48,293 bases of DNA, taken from contig JAPOQE010000018.1 of NCBI GenBank assembly GCA_026710875.1, forward strand, positions 1 to 48,293. The letters run 5' to 3'. The position numbers and the translations under genes were made by a program. Positions 17,204 through 26,633 of this stretch are shown here, piece after piece. Position 1 is the stretch's first letter. Each line of letters begins with the position of its first letter. The notes beneath the pieces are model-generated. The model had not been told where the DNA came from, did no database searches, and was given only the letters and a program-made list of their open reading frames with translations. The DNA is from Gammaproteobacteria bacterium. GTDB lineage: Bacteria; Pseudomonadota; Gammaproteobacteria; UBA4575.

Positions 17204-18127
17204 ATGAAAGTAAAGGTACCCGTAGATGAGCATGCATTTGATGAATTTATGCATGAAATTGATTGTGAACTTGCAGCGTCTGGTCACGATATTCCTGTGC
17301 GTCCGATAAGAGCCTTAGGTAGGGTTAGTGATCGTTTTGGAATATCTTTGTCGATTCCACAACCTCATCCTAGGGCGGATAAAATTTTTGTGCAAAATCG
17401 GTCACTCTCGGAAAGAATTCTTGGATGGTATAAGGATCAGTACGGTGAGCGACTCAAGGTGGATCATTCGCTTGGTAGGATGGTGCTCAAGCTCGATGAA
17501 GATGTTTGGACGCTGCGCTTTCCTCTGATTCTTGGGTCAGCCAAGTTTATTGTTTCCACTATGAAAATTAGAAACGACGATCATGTATCTCGGAATAGAC
17601 CAGTCCATTGCAACGTTGTCGAACTCATTGAAGGTATGACAGCTGCACGGATGCGAACGTTGTCTGATTCTCAGCTTGAGAATATTTTTGAACTATTCAG
17701 CCTTGGAATACGGGCATTTGCTATCCTTGAGGGCACTTCAGAGAACAAACTCATCTGGAGCGCCCGTGCAGATATCATGGCCACTACAACTCTTTTGACG
17801 TCTAGACCGCCCCCGTACGGAGAGTCCAAGTGGGCCTCGCTTCAGGCAGCTGAGAAGGTGATGAAGGCAATCATCGCACTTCAGGGTGTCAAATTTAGTC
17901 ACACACACAAGCTGAAAACTTTGGCTCAAGAGTTGAGTCAGGCAGGGATTCAAGGAGAATGGGCTCCATTTATAAAAGCCATTCAATGTTCACCTGGTAT
18001 CAGATATGGTGAGGTGTCGTGTAGTCAAGACGAAGCTATTACAGCTCATCATGCTTCTTTGGGATTAATTGTGGCGCTTGCTGATGTTAGTTCTGGGCTA
18101 CGGTCGAACCTAGCTTGGGGGTCGTAG
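17204..18127 (+). CDS. Unknown protein with a HEPN-like C-terminal region
   Basis: A 307-aa soluble protein. The N-terminal ~190 residues are not assignable. The C-terminal third (SKWASLQAAEKVMKAIIALQ, then HTHKLKTLAQEL) shows the two-helix pattern of HEPN proteins: an amphipathic helix with a Glu-Lys core followed by an H-x-L-x-x-L helix. No RNase motif R-x4-6-H is obvious. It stands alone, with ~320 bases before and ~350 after it, in the defence island. Function not known. Confidence 0.6.
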   Translation: MKVKVPVDEHAFDEFMHEIDCELAASGHDIPVRPIRALGRVSDRFGISLSIPQPHPRADKIFVQNRSLSERILGWYKDQYGERLKVDHSLGRMVLKLDEDVWTLRFPLILGSAKFIVSTMKIRNDDHVSRNRPVHCNVVELIEGMTAARMRTLSDSQLENIFELFSLGIRAFAILEGTSENKLIWSARADIMATTTLLTSRPPPYGESKWASLQAAEKVMKAIIALQGVKFSHTHKLKTLAQELSQAGIQGEWAPFIKAIQCSPGIRYGEVSCSQDEAITAHHASLGLIVALADVSSGLRSNLAWGS

Positions 18128-18475
18128 AGTATCTGACGTGTAATATGGCGAAATGATTGCGGATGTAGAATTGTATAGCAATTGAAATTAGCTGTATAAA
18201 GCACTGCATATCTGGTCACAGTATCCTTAGATTACAGGTTTGAGTCTTAACTGCTACATCAAATTTCTCTGCAGTATCCGCATGCTCCGGGTGCTAGGAA
18301 GTCTCGACTAGGTATATTCATGTTGATGGGGGATAGTGCCCCATGAGCAAATCGCATTACATAAATCTGTTTTTCAGTTCTGGATATCAAGTGCGCCAGC
18401 AACACGTAGCATGTAGGGGAAAGAGCACGAATACTAATCAAAGTGCAATAGGCACTAGAGGCATACAGAGCTTCT
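18128..18475. other. Intergenic region, nothing recognised
   Basis: About 350 bases between two plus-strand genes. No gene, clear terminator or repeat could be supported. Confidence 0.4.
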
Positions 18476-20476
18476 ATGGATGAATATAACGAAACTGGTC
18501 GAGTCGAACCACGATCCGAGGCTGAAATCTTTGAGGATCTACGTTCACTTGCGCAATCCGATGGTGCACTTCACGAGATCTCTAGACTCATTTACAGGGA
18601 CATTTTTGTCACCGTAGATGGGCACGATGGTCACGTTATTGATGACCCAGAGCACCGATGGTTGACCTCGAAACTCAATAAAAACGAGCTGTTGCTGCTT
18701 CTCGGTCTCATGGTGCAGTCCCCTACCGACCACACATATACAGCCCAATCAACTAACGATGGATTTGCATCCAGGGCTGATGTGCTCTTTCATGAATTCC
18801 ACAATCGAATGGTTGCTGACTTTACTTCAACTTCCGACCCGAACATGCACCAAGTTGTAGAGGGAGAGAACTTCATAGGCCTTTTCGCGCGGGAGGCCAT
18901 CTACTACGGGGCCGACAGCTTTTATCTCCATCAGTACATCAATTTCAGCCGTATGCGCTACCGAGCGGATGCGACGTGGCTAACTCAGAACGTTGGCCTA
19001 GCAATCAGCTCGATACTAGATATAGCCAAATACATCCTCGACCGTATCAACACTCAGTTGACAGAAGTTGGGCGCGTTCAGAGGCTCGGGCACCAATTGA
19101 GCAACAGAGATCTCACGAACAGTCTGCTAATCGAAAAAGAAGATATAAGAAAACAGTTCGGTGCAAGAAGTGATGCATTCTTTGCGAAGTTTGCTACGCC
19201 CATTAGGGCAGCTAATCAGGGGTTTACAAGTCCATTCTCCCTAAACGCGGTCGCAATCGCACCAATCATTGAGTTTGGTGACTATCTTTATATTCCATTG
19301 CAGTATCGGCTCTGCGAAAGCATCTACGAGAGCCCGTTTTTTTGGATGATGGGCGACAATGAGTATAAAGACATGCATGCTGAACACAGGGGTAGGTTTT
19401 CAGAAAAGACAGCTGTCGACATCTTGAGTTCAGTTTTCGGTACTCAAAATGTCTACGAAAATGTCGTTATTTCGCGGAATGGTCGTGACCATGATAGCGA
19501 GATTGATGTTCTGGTGATTTATGGAGAATTTGCTATCGTGGTGCAGGCCAAGTCAAAACGTGTGACGCTTCCGGCGCGTGCAGGGGACACTGCTGCCCTG
19601 GAGAGGGATTTCAAAGGTGCGATACAAGATCCCTATCAACAGGCTTTTACATGTATTGAACTAATTAAGGCAGGTGCCAAATGTGTTACCAAGGATGACA
19701 AAGAGTTAGAACTGCATGCACTCCCGCGCTTCTTCCCTATGGTACTGTTGAGTGATTCTTTCCCAGCTTCGACCGGACTGTCCCGCGCCATGCTTGAACG
19801 GAGCGATCAAATTGCTCCAGTGATTTGGGACATCGGTATGCTCGACTGTATTGCACACCTGCTTCCCACACCAATAGATATGCTGTTATATCTGAAATGC
19901 CGGTCTGATGTTTTCAACAATGCTGTGTCGGATAGCGAATACAATTATCTTGGCTATCATATTGAATCAAAACTTGCTCTACCGCAGGACTGTGACATAT
20001 TGCAGTTGGATCGATACTACGCAACGGTCGTGGATAACTTCATGATAGCAACGGATCTTGGTATCAAAGCCGATCGTCCGGTGAGTATCCTGGAGCGAGT
20101 CAAGATTCCTGTGGTATCTGACTTGCTGAGGGAGTTGAGGAATGCTGATCCGATGGTTGCCTCTGTCGTAATTGACCTTTACGACTTTTCAAGTACTGCC
20201 CTTAAAGGTATTTCAAGGACTATTCAGGAAGTACGTAAAGAAATTGCTGCGACTAAAAAAGTGATCAAGGCTTTCTCGATTCCAACAGAGTCTGGAGGGC
20301 TCACTTATGCGGTTACGCTCCGCTGGGATGCAGAGTCCGTTGAGGCTGCATGCTTAATTGGTGCAAGGCACAAATACGATACGAAAAGTGATCGCTGGTA
20401 CGTCATAGTTGATTGCATCCAAACCGAAAATCCCATTGATGGTTTGTCGCCACTTATTTGGCCATGGGACGAATAA
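18476..20476 (+). CDS. Large protein with a PD-(D/E)XK nuclease-like domain
   Basis: A 666-aa protein. Around residues 335-362 it has a restriction-nuclease core: SEIDVLVIYGEFAIVVQAKSK, i.e. acid-Ile-Asp at the end of one strand and Gln-Ala-Lys at the end of the next, as in NERD and Mrr-type nucleases where Q replaces E. The helix before it (FSEKTAVDILSSVFG) fits the first fold helix. The N-terminal 300 residues and the C-terminal part are unassigned, and no helicase or methylase motif is seen. It is monocistronic. In this setting a stand-alone phage-defence nuclease is plausible, but the function is inferred. The start ATG at 18476 has no strong ribosome site. Confidence 0.6.
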   Translation: MDEYNETGRVEPRSEAEIFEDLRSLAQSDGALHEISRLIYRDIFVTVDGHDGHVIDDPEHRWLTSKLNKNELLLLLGLMVQSPTDHTYTAQSTNDGFASRADVLFHEFHNRMVADFTSTSDPNMHQVVEGENFIGLFAREAIYYGADSFYLHQYINFSRMRYRADATWLTQNVGLAISSILDIAKYILDRINTQLTEVGRVQRLGHQLSNRDLTNSLLIEKEDIRKQFGARSDAFFAKFATPIRAANQGFTSPFSLNAVAIAPIIEFGDYLYIPLQYRLCESIYESPFFWMMGDNEYKDMHAEHRGRFSEKTAVDILSSVFGTQNVYENVVISRNGRDHDSEIDVLVIYGEFAIVVQAKSKRVTLPARAGDTAALERDFKGAIQDPYQQAFTCIELIKAGAKCVTKDDKELELHALPRFFPMVLLSDSFPASTGLSRAMLERSDQIAPVIWDIGMLDCIAHLLPTPIDMLLYLKCRSDVFNNAVSDSEYNYLGYHIESKLALPQDCDILQLDRYYATVVDNFMIATDLGIKADRPVSILERVKIPVVSDLLRELRNADPMVASVVIDLYDFSSTALKGISRTIQEVRKEIAATKKVIKAFSIPTESGGLTYAVTLRWDAESVEAACLIGARHKYDTKSDRWYVIVDCIQTENPIDGLSPLIWPWDE

Positions 20477-21328
20477 TGAGAGTCAAGCACACGCGCCTTT
20501 TCAGGCCGCGAGAATGTTCAACTCAAGTCAGCAGAAACGCACTGTAGGCGAAGTGGCTGGATAGGAACAGAAAAAGTCCTGAAGCGAGCTGAGGAGAAAG
20601 TGTAAGTTTAATAGGCATGTATTATGCAGTGAGAGAGTTGGGCAGATGGACCCGGTACAGGCAGCCTGCAATCCATTGATTGATGGGGGCGGGTGTAGTT
20701 GTATTGTTAAGTTTATCGCATTTACACACTGTGTTTCATTTAGTAAGTAATTTCGGGTACTTGCTTAGCATTGGAAATGCTGAAGAAGAAAGTGAACAAC
20801 GTCGGTAACCGAAGAAGACGTGCCCGAACAAATTGTGCCAAGTGCCTAAATTTCATTTAGTCGGTACTTTTGTCGGTATCTAAAGATATTGAGTACAATA
20901 ATATCCTTTTGTAACAGTAATATAGTGTAAAAGTTCAAATCCGGTTATGGCTCCACTTGAACAGTCCGAGAACGTCCCAAGAAATCTGAATACGTACGCT
21001 GAATCTTCTGTATTTAGTTGTCCGTCTCAGTTTTGACATCTAGAAAATATTCCTGAATCACCTTGGTGATTCCAAATGATTCTATGTTTTGAGATTCTGG
21101 ATACACCAGAATTCGGAATGCAATCGCACAGCTCAACCTGCAGTCGGAACATTATCCTGCAAAATACGGTCAACTAAGGTAGGCAAAACAGGTAGTTCCG
21201 TGCCTGTTCGGGGCTTGCTGGATGGAGTTTATTGAAATGGGTCGATGCCAAGTTTACTAACTTTGCATGCGATTCTGATGCGCTGCTGACTGAAGCACAA
21301 AAGCAAATATTTGAGGCTGGTTGTTTGC
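20477..21328. other. Long intergenic region without genes; includes a tRNA-3'-end-like stretch
   Basis: About 850 bases between a plus-strand and a minus-strand gene that converge here. I find no credible gene. Near 20934-20962 the sequence GTTCAAATCC...GGCTCCA looks like a tRNA T-loop and 3' end with no tRNA body before it. Just upstream (20860-20880) GTCGGTA is repeated twice within 20 bases. This could be a scar of an integration site. Confidence 0.4.
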
Positions 21329-22186
21329 TTAGATGATCAGGTTCTCCTGAATTGCCTGCTTGAGTACTTTTCTAATCTCATCTATTTCCTTCTGATTTTT
21401 GGGGCTGCCTAAGTAAGCCTCCATCCAGTCCCCAGTCATTTCCATGAATTCCAATTTCATCTCGTACTGGTCTCTGGTATTTGATTTAAAAAACATACCT
21501 TGGTTTTGTGCAGCCTGGATGGCAAGTTTTACCAATTCTTCAATGAGAGCTTTTAGGGCCGTTGAATCAAAGAATGGGCCACAATGATAGTCATGACCCT
21601 TTGGAGCAAGCATTTGGAAACCTTTATATGTAGGGTGTACTGCAAGTTCACATAGCAGATCATATGCCTCTTTTCGTTTTTTCTTAGTGAAGCCATCTTT
21701 TTCATCAAGTGCAGTGCGAATTTTAGCTGGTTTGAATTCTTTTAAACGCGCAACTGTATCAGCAGTGCGCCAAACCGATATCGTTTCAGGATGTTGTTGA
21801 AAGTACCCTAACAAAAATACTGTCTCCAGTAGGTCACGCATAATCATGGCTGCGTTCTGGTAAAGACCTGATAACGTTAGCTGTGTAGATGATGCACAAC
21901 CATTGAACAAACGCATTCCAAGGAGCCTGACAACTTTCTCATCATCAGCCTCAAGTGATGATGAGCATTCCGTAGAACACATATACAAAATGTCCATTGC
22001 TCTTTCAATAAGTGACACATGTTGGAGCAAATCCTTATCGTCTGTAACAGCCTTGACAGACTCTGACCGGAGAATTAGCTGTCCTTCATGTATCGCAGTC
22101 AATCTTTTCGGAAAAGAACTCATAAACTTTGCTTTTAATAAATTTAGTAAGGTGTTAAGTCTTCCCATCTGAACCATGGAGGTCAT
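21329..22186 (-). CDS. Unknown protein, possibly DUF5677-like
   Basis: A 285-aa soluble, mostly helical protein. The section LSGLYQNAAMIMRDLLETVFLLGYF resembles the core helix of DUF5677-type proteins, in which an Arg and a Glu sit one helix turn apart near an aromatic tail. A clearer member of that type is at 34619-35848. It is monocistronic and convergent with the nuclease gene upstream. The ATG at 22186 and one five codons downstream are both possible starts. Function unknown. Confidence 0.5.
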   Translation of the reverse strand: MTSMVQMGRLNTLLNLLKAKFMSSFPKRLTAIHEGQLILRSESVKAVTDDKDLLQHVSLIERAMDILYMCSTECSSSLEADDEKVVRLLGMRLFNGCASSTQLTLSGLYQNAAMIMRDLLETVFLLGYFQQHPETISVWRTADTVARLKEFKPAKIRTALDEKDGFTKKKRKEAYDLLCELAVHPTYKGFQMLAPKGHDYHCGPFFDSTALKALIEELVKLAIQAAQNQGMFFKSNTRDQYEMKLEFMEMTGDWMEAYLGSPKNQKEIDEIRKVLKQAIQENLII

Positions 22187-22474
22187 AAGTTGTGTTTTAT
22201 ACTGTAAGTGCAGAGATTCAGGGTATAAATATATTTAACATTTTACATCCTGTAGCAGTAAATGAAATGAGACGGGACACTCGATTTTGCATTTCGTATA
22301 TGTCGGTTACTCTTCGTGTCTTGGTAAGCTGAAGTTCACTGAGATTTTCTAGAGAATTTCTTCAAGTCCACGGTTGGTGGTTCAATATCCAATTTTTGGT
22401 TGTTGGTACTAGTGCTAGTATTAACAACTGAACTCAATGATGTATATATTTGACTGTATCTAAGGAGAAATACA

Positions 22475-22696
22475 ATGGATGATCTATCTGCAGCTGCTAC
22501 TGCTTACTTCGTTTTCTTTGGCATTTTTGCCTTAATTGGAGGGGCATTAACAGATTCCAAACTGGGAGCATGGACAGGTTTTGTTGCTGGGCCATTGGGA
22601 CTGTTTATGATCTTGCATGCCATGCTCGTTAAGGAACTGATGAATGGAAAGAATGAGAAGAAACAAGACTCAAGAAAGCCTTGGGAAAATGTATAG
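22475..22696 (+). CDS. Small two-helix membrane protein
   Basis: A 73-aa protein with two hydrophobic stretches (AYFVFFGIFALIGGAL and WTGFVAGPLGLFMILHAML) and a short charged C-terminal tail (NGKNEKKQDSRKP). An AAGGAGAAA ribosome site lies directly before the ATG. The next gene starts inside it in another frame, so the two are likely co-expressed. Function unknown. Confidence 0.65.
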   Translation: MDDLSAAATAYFVFFGIFALIGGALTDSKLGAWTGFVAGPLGLFMILHAMLVKELMNGKNEKKQDSRKPWENV

Positions 22697-23420
22697 CTTG
22701 AGAAAACGTGACTGTATAGTTGAAACGGGTAGATTGTATGTGCTATCTACCCGCATGCCTCGTGAAAAACTTGCATCAACAATCGGCGGTCTGTTTGTTA
22801 TCTACCTCACTCTGCCGGAAATATCTGATTCTTATGGCTGGTGGAAGACCATGCTAGAGAATACGAGTGTAGTAGACATATTTTTGTATGTAGTTGCTCT
22901 TTGCGCAATTGCTTATGGTACAACTGATCTCTGGATGGGGTTTTTTGGTCAGCAAAGCTTGCTGACTACTAACCAAAATAAGAAGCCTACGGAAAGAAAT
23001 GAAATAACAGGCATACATCCAGTTATCCAGACTCATGCCTCTGACAAGGAGTTTTTATCAACACCCATAGTTGAAGTTTTCAAAGAGCTTCAGGCATTAA
23101 TCAGTATAAGAGAAAAGGAACGTGCGAAACTTTATATAGGTAAGTGGCTTAAGGTACAAAACACCATTGAAGATATTTCACAGTATAGAAGTGATGACAG
23201 TGTCAACGTTACATTTGCTGGTGATAAGTGTGTAAGTTACGTGAAAATGAAATTTTCAGATAAACAAACATGTGATGTATTGAAAACAATGGATAAAGAT
23301 GAACGATTAGCGGTTGTAGGAGAGATAGTAGGTATTACAGGTTACGAAGTGGAACTGGAAAATTGTGAGCTAGTGGATCTGAATCCAAATGACGATAACC
23401 TTGAAACATTTGAAGTTTAA
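22644..23420 (+). CDS. Membrane-anchored protein with an OB-fold-like domain
   Basis: A 258-aa protein. Two hydrophobic segments lie at ~47-60 (STIGGLFVIYLTL) and ~75-95 (VVDIFLYVVALCAIAYG). The soluble C-terminal half (GKWLKVQNTIEDI ... VNVTFAG ... AVVGEIVGITGYEVELENCEL) has the strand pattern of tRNA_anti-like OB-fold domains. The ATG at 22644 has AAGGA eight bases upstream, which puts the start 53 bases inside the preceding gene; ATG 22689 is an alternative with a weaker site. The overlap implies coupling with the small membrane protein. Function unknown. Confidence 0.6.
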   Translation: MERMRRNKTQESLGKMYSLRKRDCIVETGRLYVLSTRMPREKLASTIGGLFVIYLTLPEISDSYGWWKTMLENTSVVDIFLYVVALCAIAYGTTDLWMGFFGQQSLLTTNQNKKPTERNEITGIHPVIQTHASDKEFLSTPIVEVFKELQALISIREKERAKLYIGKWLKVQNTIEDISQYRSDDSVNVTFAGDKCVSYVKMKFSDKQTCDVLKTMDKDERLAVVGEIVGITGYEVELENCELVDLNPNDDNLETFEV

Positions 23421-23434
23421 AGCACGTCAAGACC

Positions 23435-23482
23435 ATGGCTAAGTCCAATTGGGAAAACTGCACCCTGTTTCACGGCGATAAT
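23435..23482 (+). pseudogene. Fossil N-terminus of a DNA methyltransferase (candidate)
   Basis: Sixteen codons in frame with the following gene read MAKSNWENCTLFHGDN. W-x-N-C-T-L-F-H-G-D-N is the typical opening of many amino-type site-specific DNA methyltransferases, just before their catalytic region. Here it runs straight into an unrelated signal peptide. I infer a recombination scar. It is short, so chance similarity is possible. Confidence 0.35.
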
Positions 23483-23989
23483 ATGATTAAATACCTCTTA
23501 ACTGTGTTTATGGTGTCGCTAACTCTTTTATTGGCAGGAAGTATACAGGCAGATGAGTTTCCAATATCTGCTCGTGAAAAATTGGATATGTACAAAGAAG
23601 TTTTTGGATTTCCAGAAGAATTCTGGACTGATTGGAAATATCAAAACGATGCAATGAAACTGCGATCTGATAATTCTGCTGTAGCTGCGTGGTCTTCGGC
23701 CAGAGGAATCAACAAAAATACCGAAGTTATGGCTCGACTAATACCAGATAGCTCTGGTGTTTTTTGCACTTTGACCTATTTGGTCCCCAATGATGACGGT
23801 TTTTCTTATTTTGTGCCTGACAGTTTCTCTATTGTGATTACTTACAAAGGGTTGCCACAAGCCATGGAGAATTGTAGAGAAGCCATTGAGACGGAGTTAA
23901 GTTTACAGCCTGCCCCTACTCTTTCGGAAGTCATGGAATCAAACAAATATTTTTTAAAACCTTCCACCCCAAAACAATCTAACGAATAA
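23483..23989 (+). CDS. Small secreted or periplasmic protein of unknown function
   Basis: A 168-aa protein when started at ATG 23483. This start places a clean signal peptide at the N-terminus: MIKY, then a hydrophobic core (LLTVFMVSLTLLLAG), then a likely cleavage site SIQA-DE. An earlier in-frame ATG at 23435 would bury the signal behind 16 residues that look like a methyltransferase fossil, so I reject it. The mature part has two cysteines (VFCTLTY, MENCREAI) that might form a disulfide. It follows the membrane/OB-fold gene on the same strand. No family recognised. Confidence 0.6.
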   Translation: MIKYLLTVFMVSLTLLLAGSIQADEFPISAREKLDMYKEVFGFPEEFWTDWKYQNDAMKLRSDNSAVAAWSSARGINKNTEVMARLIPDSSGVFCTLTYLVPNDDGFSYFVPDSFSIVITYKGLPQAMENCREAIETELSLQPAPTLSEVMESNKYFLKPSTPKQSNE

Positions 23990-24273
23990 TGGAAGGAAGA
24001 ATTCGAAATACTGATGTGGATAGTCTTATTGGCTATCGTTGCCTAGGTGGTGGTTTAGTGGGTGGACGCGAAGGAACGCAAAAGGATTCCACATCATATC
24101 AGTTGTAGAGCTAAGAAAAGATAAAATATGCACCCTGACTGTTCTTGATTGCATTCGGAGCTTGATCAAGATTAGGATGCACAAAATCGGATTGCTTTGG
24201 TTACCGATCATCTAATATACCGTGATGTCTGCCTGATTCCACTGCAACTAAAGCCGATTAGCGAGCACTAACC

Positions 24274-25347
24274 ATGAGTCTCGAAAATACATTGAATATT
24301 GCGGCCAATCGTATCAGCCTTGGCCAATTGGACAACGAGGCGCAGGTCAAGCAATCAATCATCTTGCCAGTACTGGGAGCACTGTGTTGGGACTATACCG
24401 ATCCAGAGATAGTTAAGCCGGAGTACTCGGTAGATAACGGCCTGGTGGACTATGCGCTGTTGGATAATTATTCCAGCCCACAAGTTTTCATCGAAGCCAA
24501 ACGAATTGACGCCATTGATACTGGGGGTGAAGAGCAACTGTTTAGATATGCATCTAATAAGGGAGTTCCTCTACTTATCCTGACTGATGGCAACCGCTGG
24601 GATTTCTATCTCAGCATGGCACCTGGTGTTCCAGCGGAACGGCGGTTCTACCGCATGGAATTACAATTGGAACACAAGATTCAGGAATACGTAGAGTTTT
24701 TGGAGAAACATTTTCATAAGGATCGTGTCGTTACTGGAGAAGCCAGACGCAGTGCAGAGGAACGGCATGAAAGCAACTTAGAACGCAAAAGAGCTCTCCG
24801 TGCTATTCCGATCGCTTGGCAGACCTTGCTAAGGGATCCCGATGAGATTCTTCGTGACCTGCTGGCTGAAAAGGTGGAAAGTGAATGCGGAACCAAGCCA
24901 GAGCTTGATGACGTTGAAGCATTTTTACGGAACATCACAACCACCCTCGTGCAACCAAAATCCCCCTCCTTGGAACAGCAAATACGACGTCCCAAACCTC
25001 AGCCGAAGAGAAACAAAATCATCGGCTTTGTCCTCAAAGGAGAGGAAGTCTCCACTGGCACCTCCAGAAGCACTTTATCTGAAATTTTGATGAGATTCAG
25101 TTGCGAAGACCCAGAGTTCATAGAACGTTTCGCCACAAAAACCAGAAGCAGGAATAGAAATTTGGTGGCGAAGAATCGCGCAGACCTTTACAACAAACCC
25201 CACCTAATAAAACACTCTACACAATTGGAGAATGGCTGGTGGCTAGGAACGAACCTCAGCACTTTGCAAATTCGAAAGCATATTAAAACCGCCTGTAGTG
25301 TAGCGGGTGTGCGATTTGGCTCCCAGTTAAAACTGATCGAGCGTTAG
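24274..25347 (+). CDS. HsdR-N-like restriction nuclease, stand-alone
   Basis: A 357-aa protein. The N-terminal half is a PD-(D/E)XK nuclease of the type I HsdR-N kind: Glu22 in the first helix (NEAQVKQSIILPVL), Asp59 in VDYALL, and Glu74-Ala-Lys76 in VFIEAK, followed by LILTDGNRWDFY. There is no helicase part, unlike a real HsdR (~1000 aa). The C-terminal ~120 residues (from GFVLKGEEVSTGTSRSTL to WWLGTNLSTLQIRKHI) form a second small domain seen in other stand-alone nucleases of this kind, possibly for DNA or modification recognition. The next gene begins 33 bases downstream on the same strand, so it may be part of the helicase module that follows. Confidence 0.75.
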   Translation: MSLENTLNIAANRISLGQLDNEAQVKQSIILPVLGALCWDYTDPEIVKPEYSVDNGLVDYALLDNYSSPQVFIEAKRIDAIDTGGEEQLFRYASNKGVPLLILTDGNRWDFYLSMAPGVPAERRFYRMELQLEHKIQEYVEFLEKHFHKDRVVTGEARRSAEERHESNLERKRALRAIPIAWQTLLRDPDEILRDLLAEKVESECGTKPELDDVEAFLRNITTTLVQPKSPSLEQQIRRPKPQPKRNKIIGFVLKGEEVSTGTSRSTLSEILMRFSCEDPEFIERFATKTRSRNRNLVAKNRADLYNKPHLIKHSTQLENGWWLGTNLSTLQIRKHIKTACSVAGVRFGSQLKLIER

Positions 25348-25379
25348 GCTTCAAAAATTTAATTGATGCTCATCATAAA

Positions 25380-26627
25380 ATGGCATCCATCTTTGCTTGG
25401 CTCGATCATTCAGAAGGTGACCGTCGTAAAGCACTCGATGTCGTTGACCTGTTCCGTGAACAAGACACTCGGGATGAGCTTGGCATTGGAACAGTTAGGG
25501 ACGCGCTTGCAGATTCATTGTTCCCCGGAATCAGCACGATCCAGACAAGGGCCAAGTACCTGCTGTTTATTCCATGGATATATAAGGTTCTTGAAGCTGG
25601 CAAGACAAAATCGAGTCATGTGGCCAGACTGGCACGCCGGCATGAAATTGATCTGATCTACCAGTTACTCAAGTCGGACGATACGGACGGCGTAATCGGT
25701 AAGGATGCGAAAGCCGGTTTGCAAAGATTACCAAGCTCAGTGTATTGGGCGGGTCTCAGTGTTTTTGGTATCCGTCGATACCAGGGTTCGCTGGATCAGT
25801 ATCATCGGTCACTTGATGGATTCTCCCTGAGTCGACGTCAGATTCATGCCTCTGCCGAGGATGGCGTTGTCGAACTGTTTAAGCCGCAGACCAACTGGCA
25901 TGAGGGTTTGCCACCTGCACTGGACGGGTTCCCTGAAGGAGCTTCGCTTCATCTGAAGGTAGAAGAGGCTGAGTATCTTCATCAGCAGATAATGACAAAT
26001 GTACCTGGTACCCTGATCGCATTTCTGGTCGACCAGGGGGATTGGTGGGATGCAGTCAGTTTTCCTTGGCACCATCCACAAGTTGGTAAATGCGCAAACC
26101 ATGTGAAGGTGCAGCTGCATCATGCGGAACTCTTCTCGCTGGTGATGCTGGGGGCTGCTCTGCTCTATAACCTGATGCTGGCGGAAAAGCGGGCGTCGAG
26201 CCGCAATGATGGAGTAGGCTTGCCGGAGGGTCTTGTTGGTCATTATCGAAGTTTACTGGGCGATTGGTATGGAGAGGTCGAAGACAAACGCCGAACATTA
26301 GTCCAGTGGGTTGATTCCCGCTCTGATTTCTGGGAGATCATTCATCGTGTAAATCCGCGTATTCCAATTCCAACTGTCCATTTCATAAATACCTGGACAG
26401 ACCTTGCAGCTGGCACAGATGGAGTCGACACTCTCATAAGTGCACCTGCAGCTAGAGACCTCATTCATCATCGTGAGCGTCGACTGAAACTAACGCTGGC
26501 TCGCCTTGATAACCCCAGAGCGCTTGAGATGTGGAGCGGTGCTGCCGGTACACAGCAACTCACATATCGTTGGCAGCAAGCTCAGACCATTGTGCAGGAT
26601 ATTCTCCGTGGTCTGGGAAGGGGGTAG
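25380..26627 (+). CDS. DUF6361-like protein of a helicase/PLD module
   Basis: A 415-aa protein. Its N-terminus (FAWLDHSEGDRRKALDVVDLF ... DELGIGTVRDALAD ... TIQTRAKYLLFIPWIYK) matches what I know of the DUF6361 family, whose members are found next to PLD-like nucleases and helicases in defence loci. No catalytic motif can be named. It is followed after six bases by the PLD-like gene, and that one overlaps the helicase, so the three are one unit. The role is perhaps scaffold, recognition or specificity; this is inference. Confidence 0.7.
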   Translation: MASIFAWLDHSEGDRRKALDVVDLFREQDTRDELGIGTVRDALADSLFPGISTIQTRAKYLLFIPWIYKVLEAGKTKSSHVARLARRHEIDLIYQLLKSDDTDGVIGKDAKAGLQRLPSSVYWAGLSVFGIRRYQGSLDQYHRSLDGFSLSRRQIHASAEDGVVELFKPQTNWHEGLPPALDGFPEGASLHLKVEEAEYLHQQIMTNVPGTLIAFLVDQGDWWDAVSFPWHHPQVGKCANHVKVQLHHAELFSLVMLGAALLYNLMLAEKRASSRNDGVGLPEGLVGHYRSLLGDWYGEVEDKRRTLVQWVDSRSDFWEIIHRVNPRIPIPTVHFINTWTDLAAGTDGVDTLISAPAARDLIHHRERRLKLTLARLDNPRALEMWSGAAGTQQLTYRWQQAQTIVQDILRGLGRG

Positions 26628-26633
26628 GGGATA

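Noticed and set aside
24274-25347. Full type I restriction system
   Set aside because: No HsdM or HsdS genes, and the nuclease protein lacks the helicase part.
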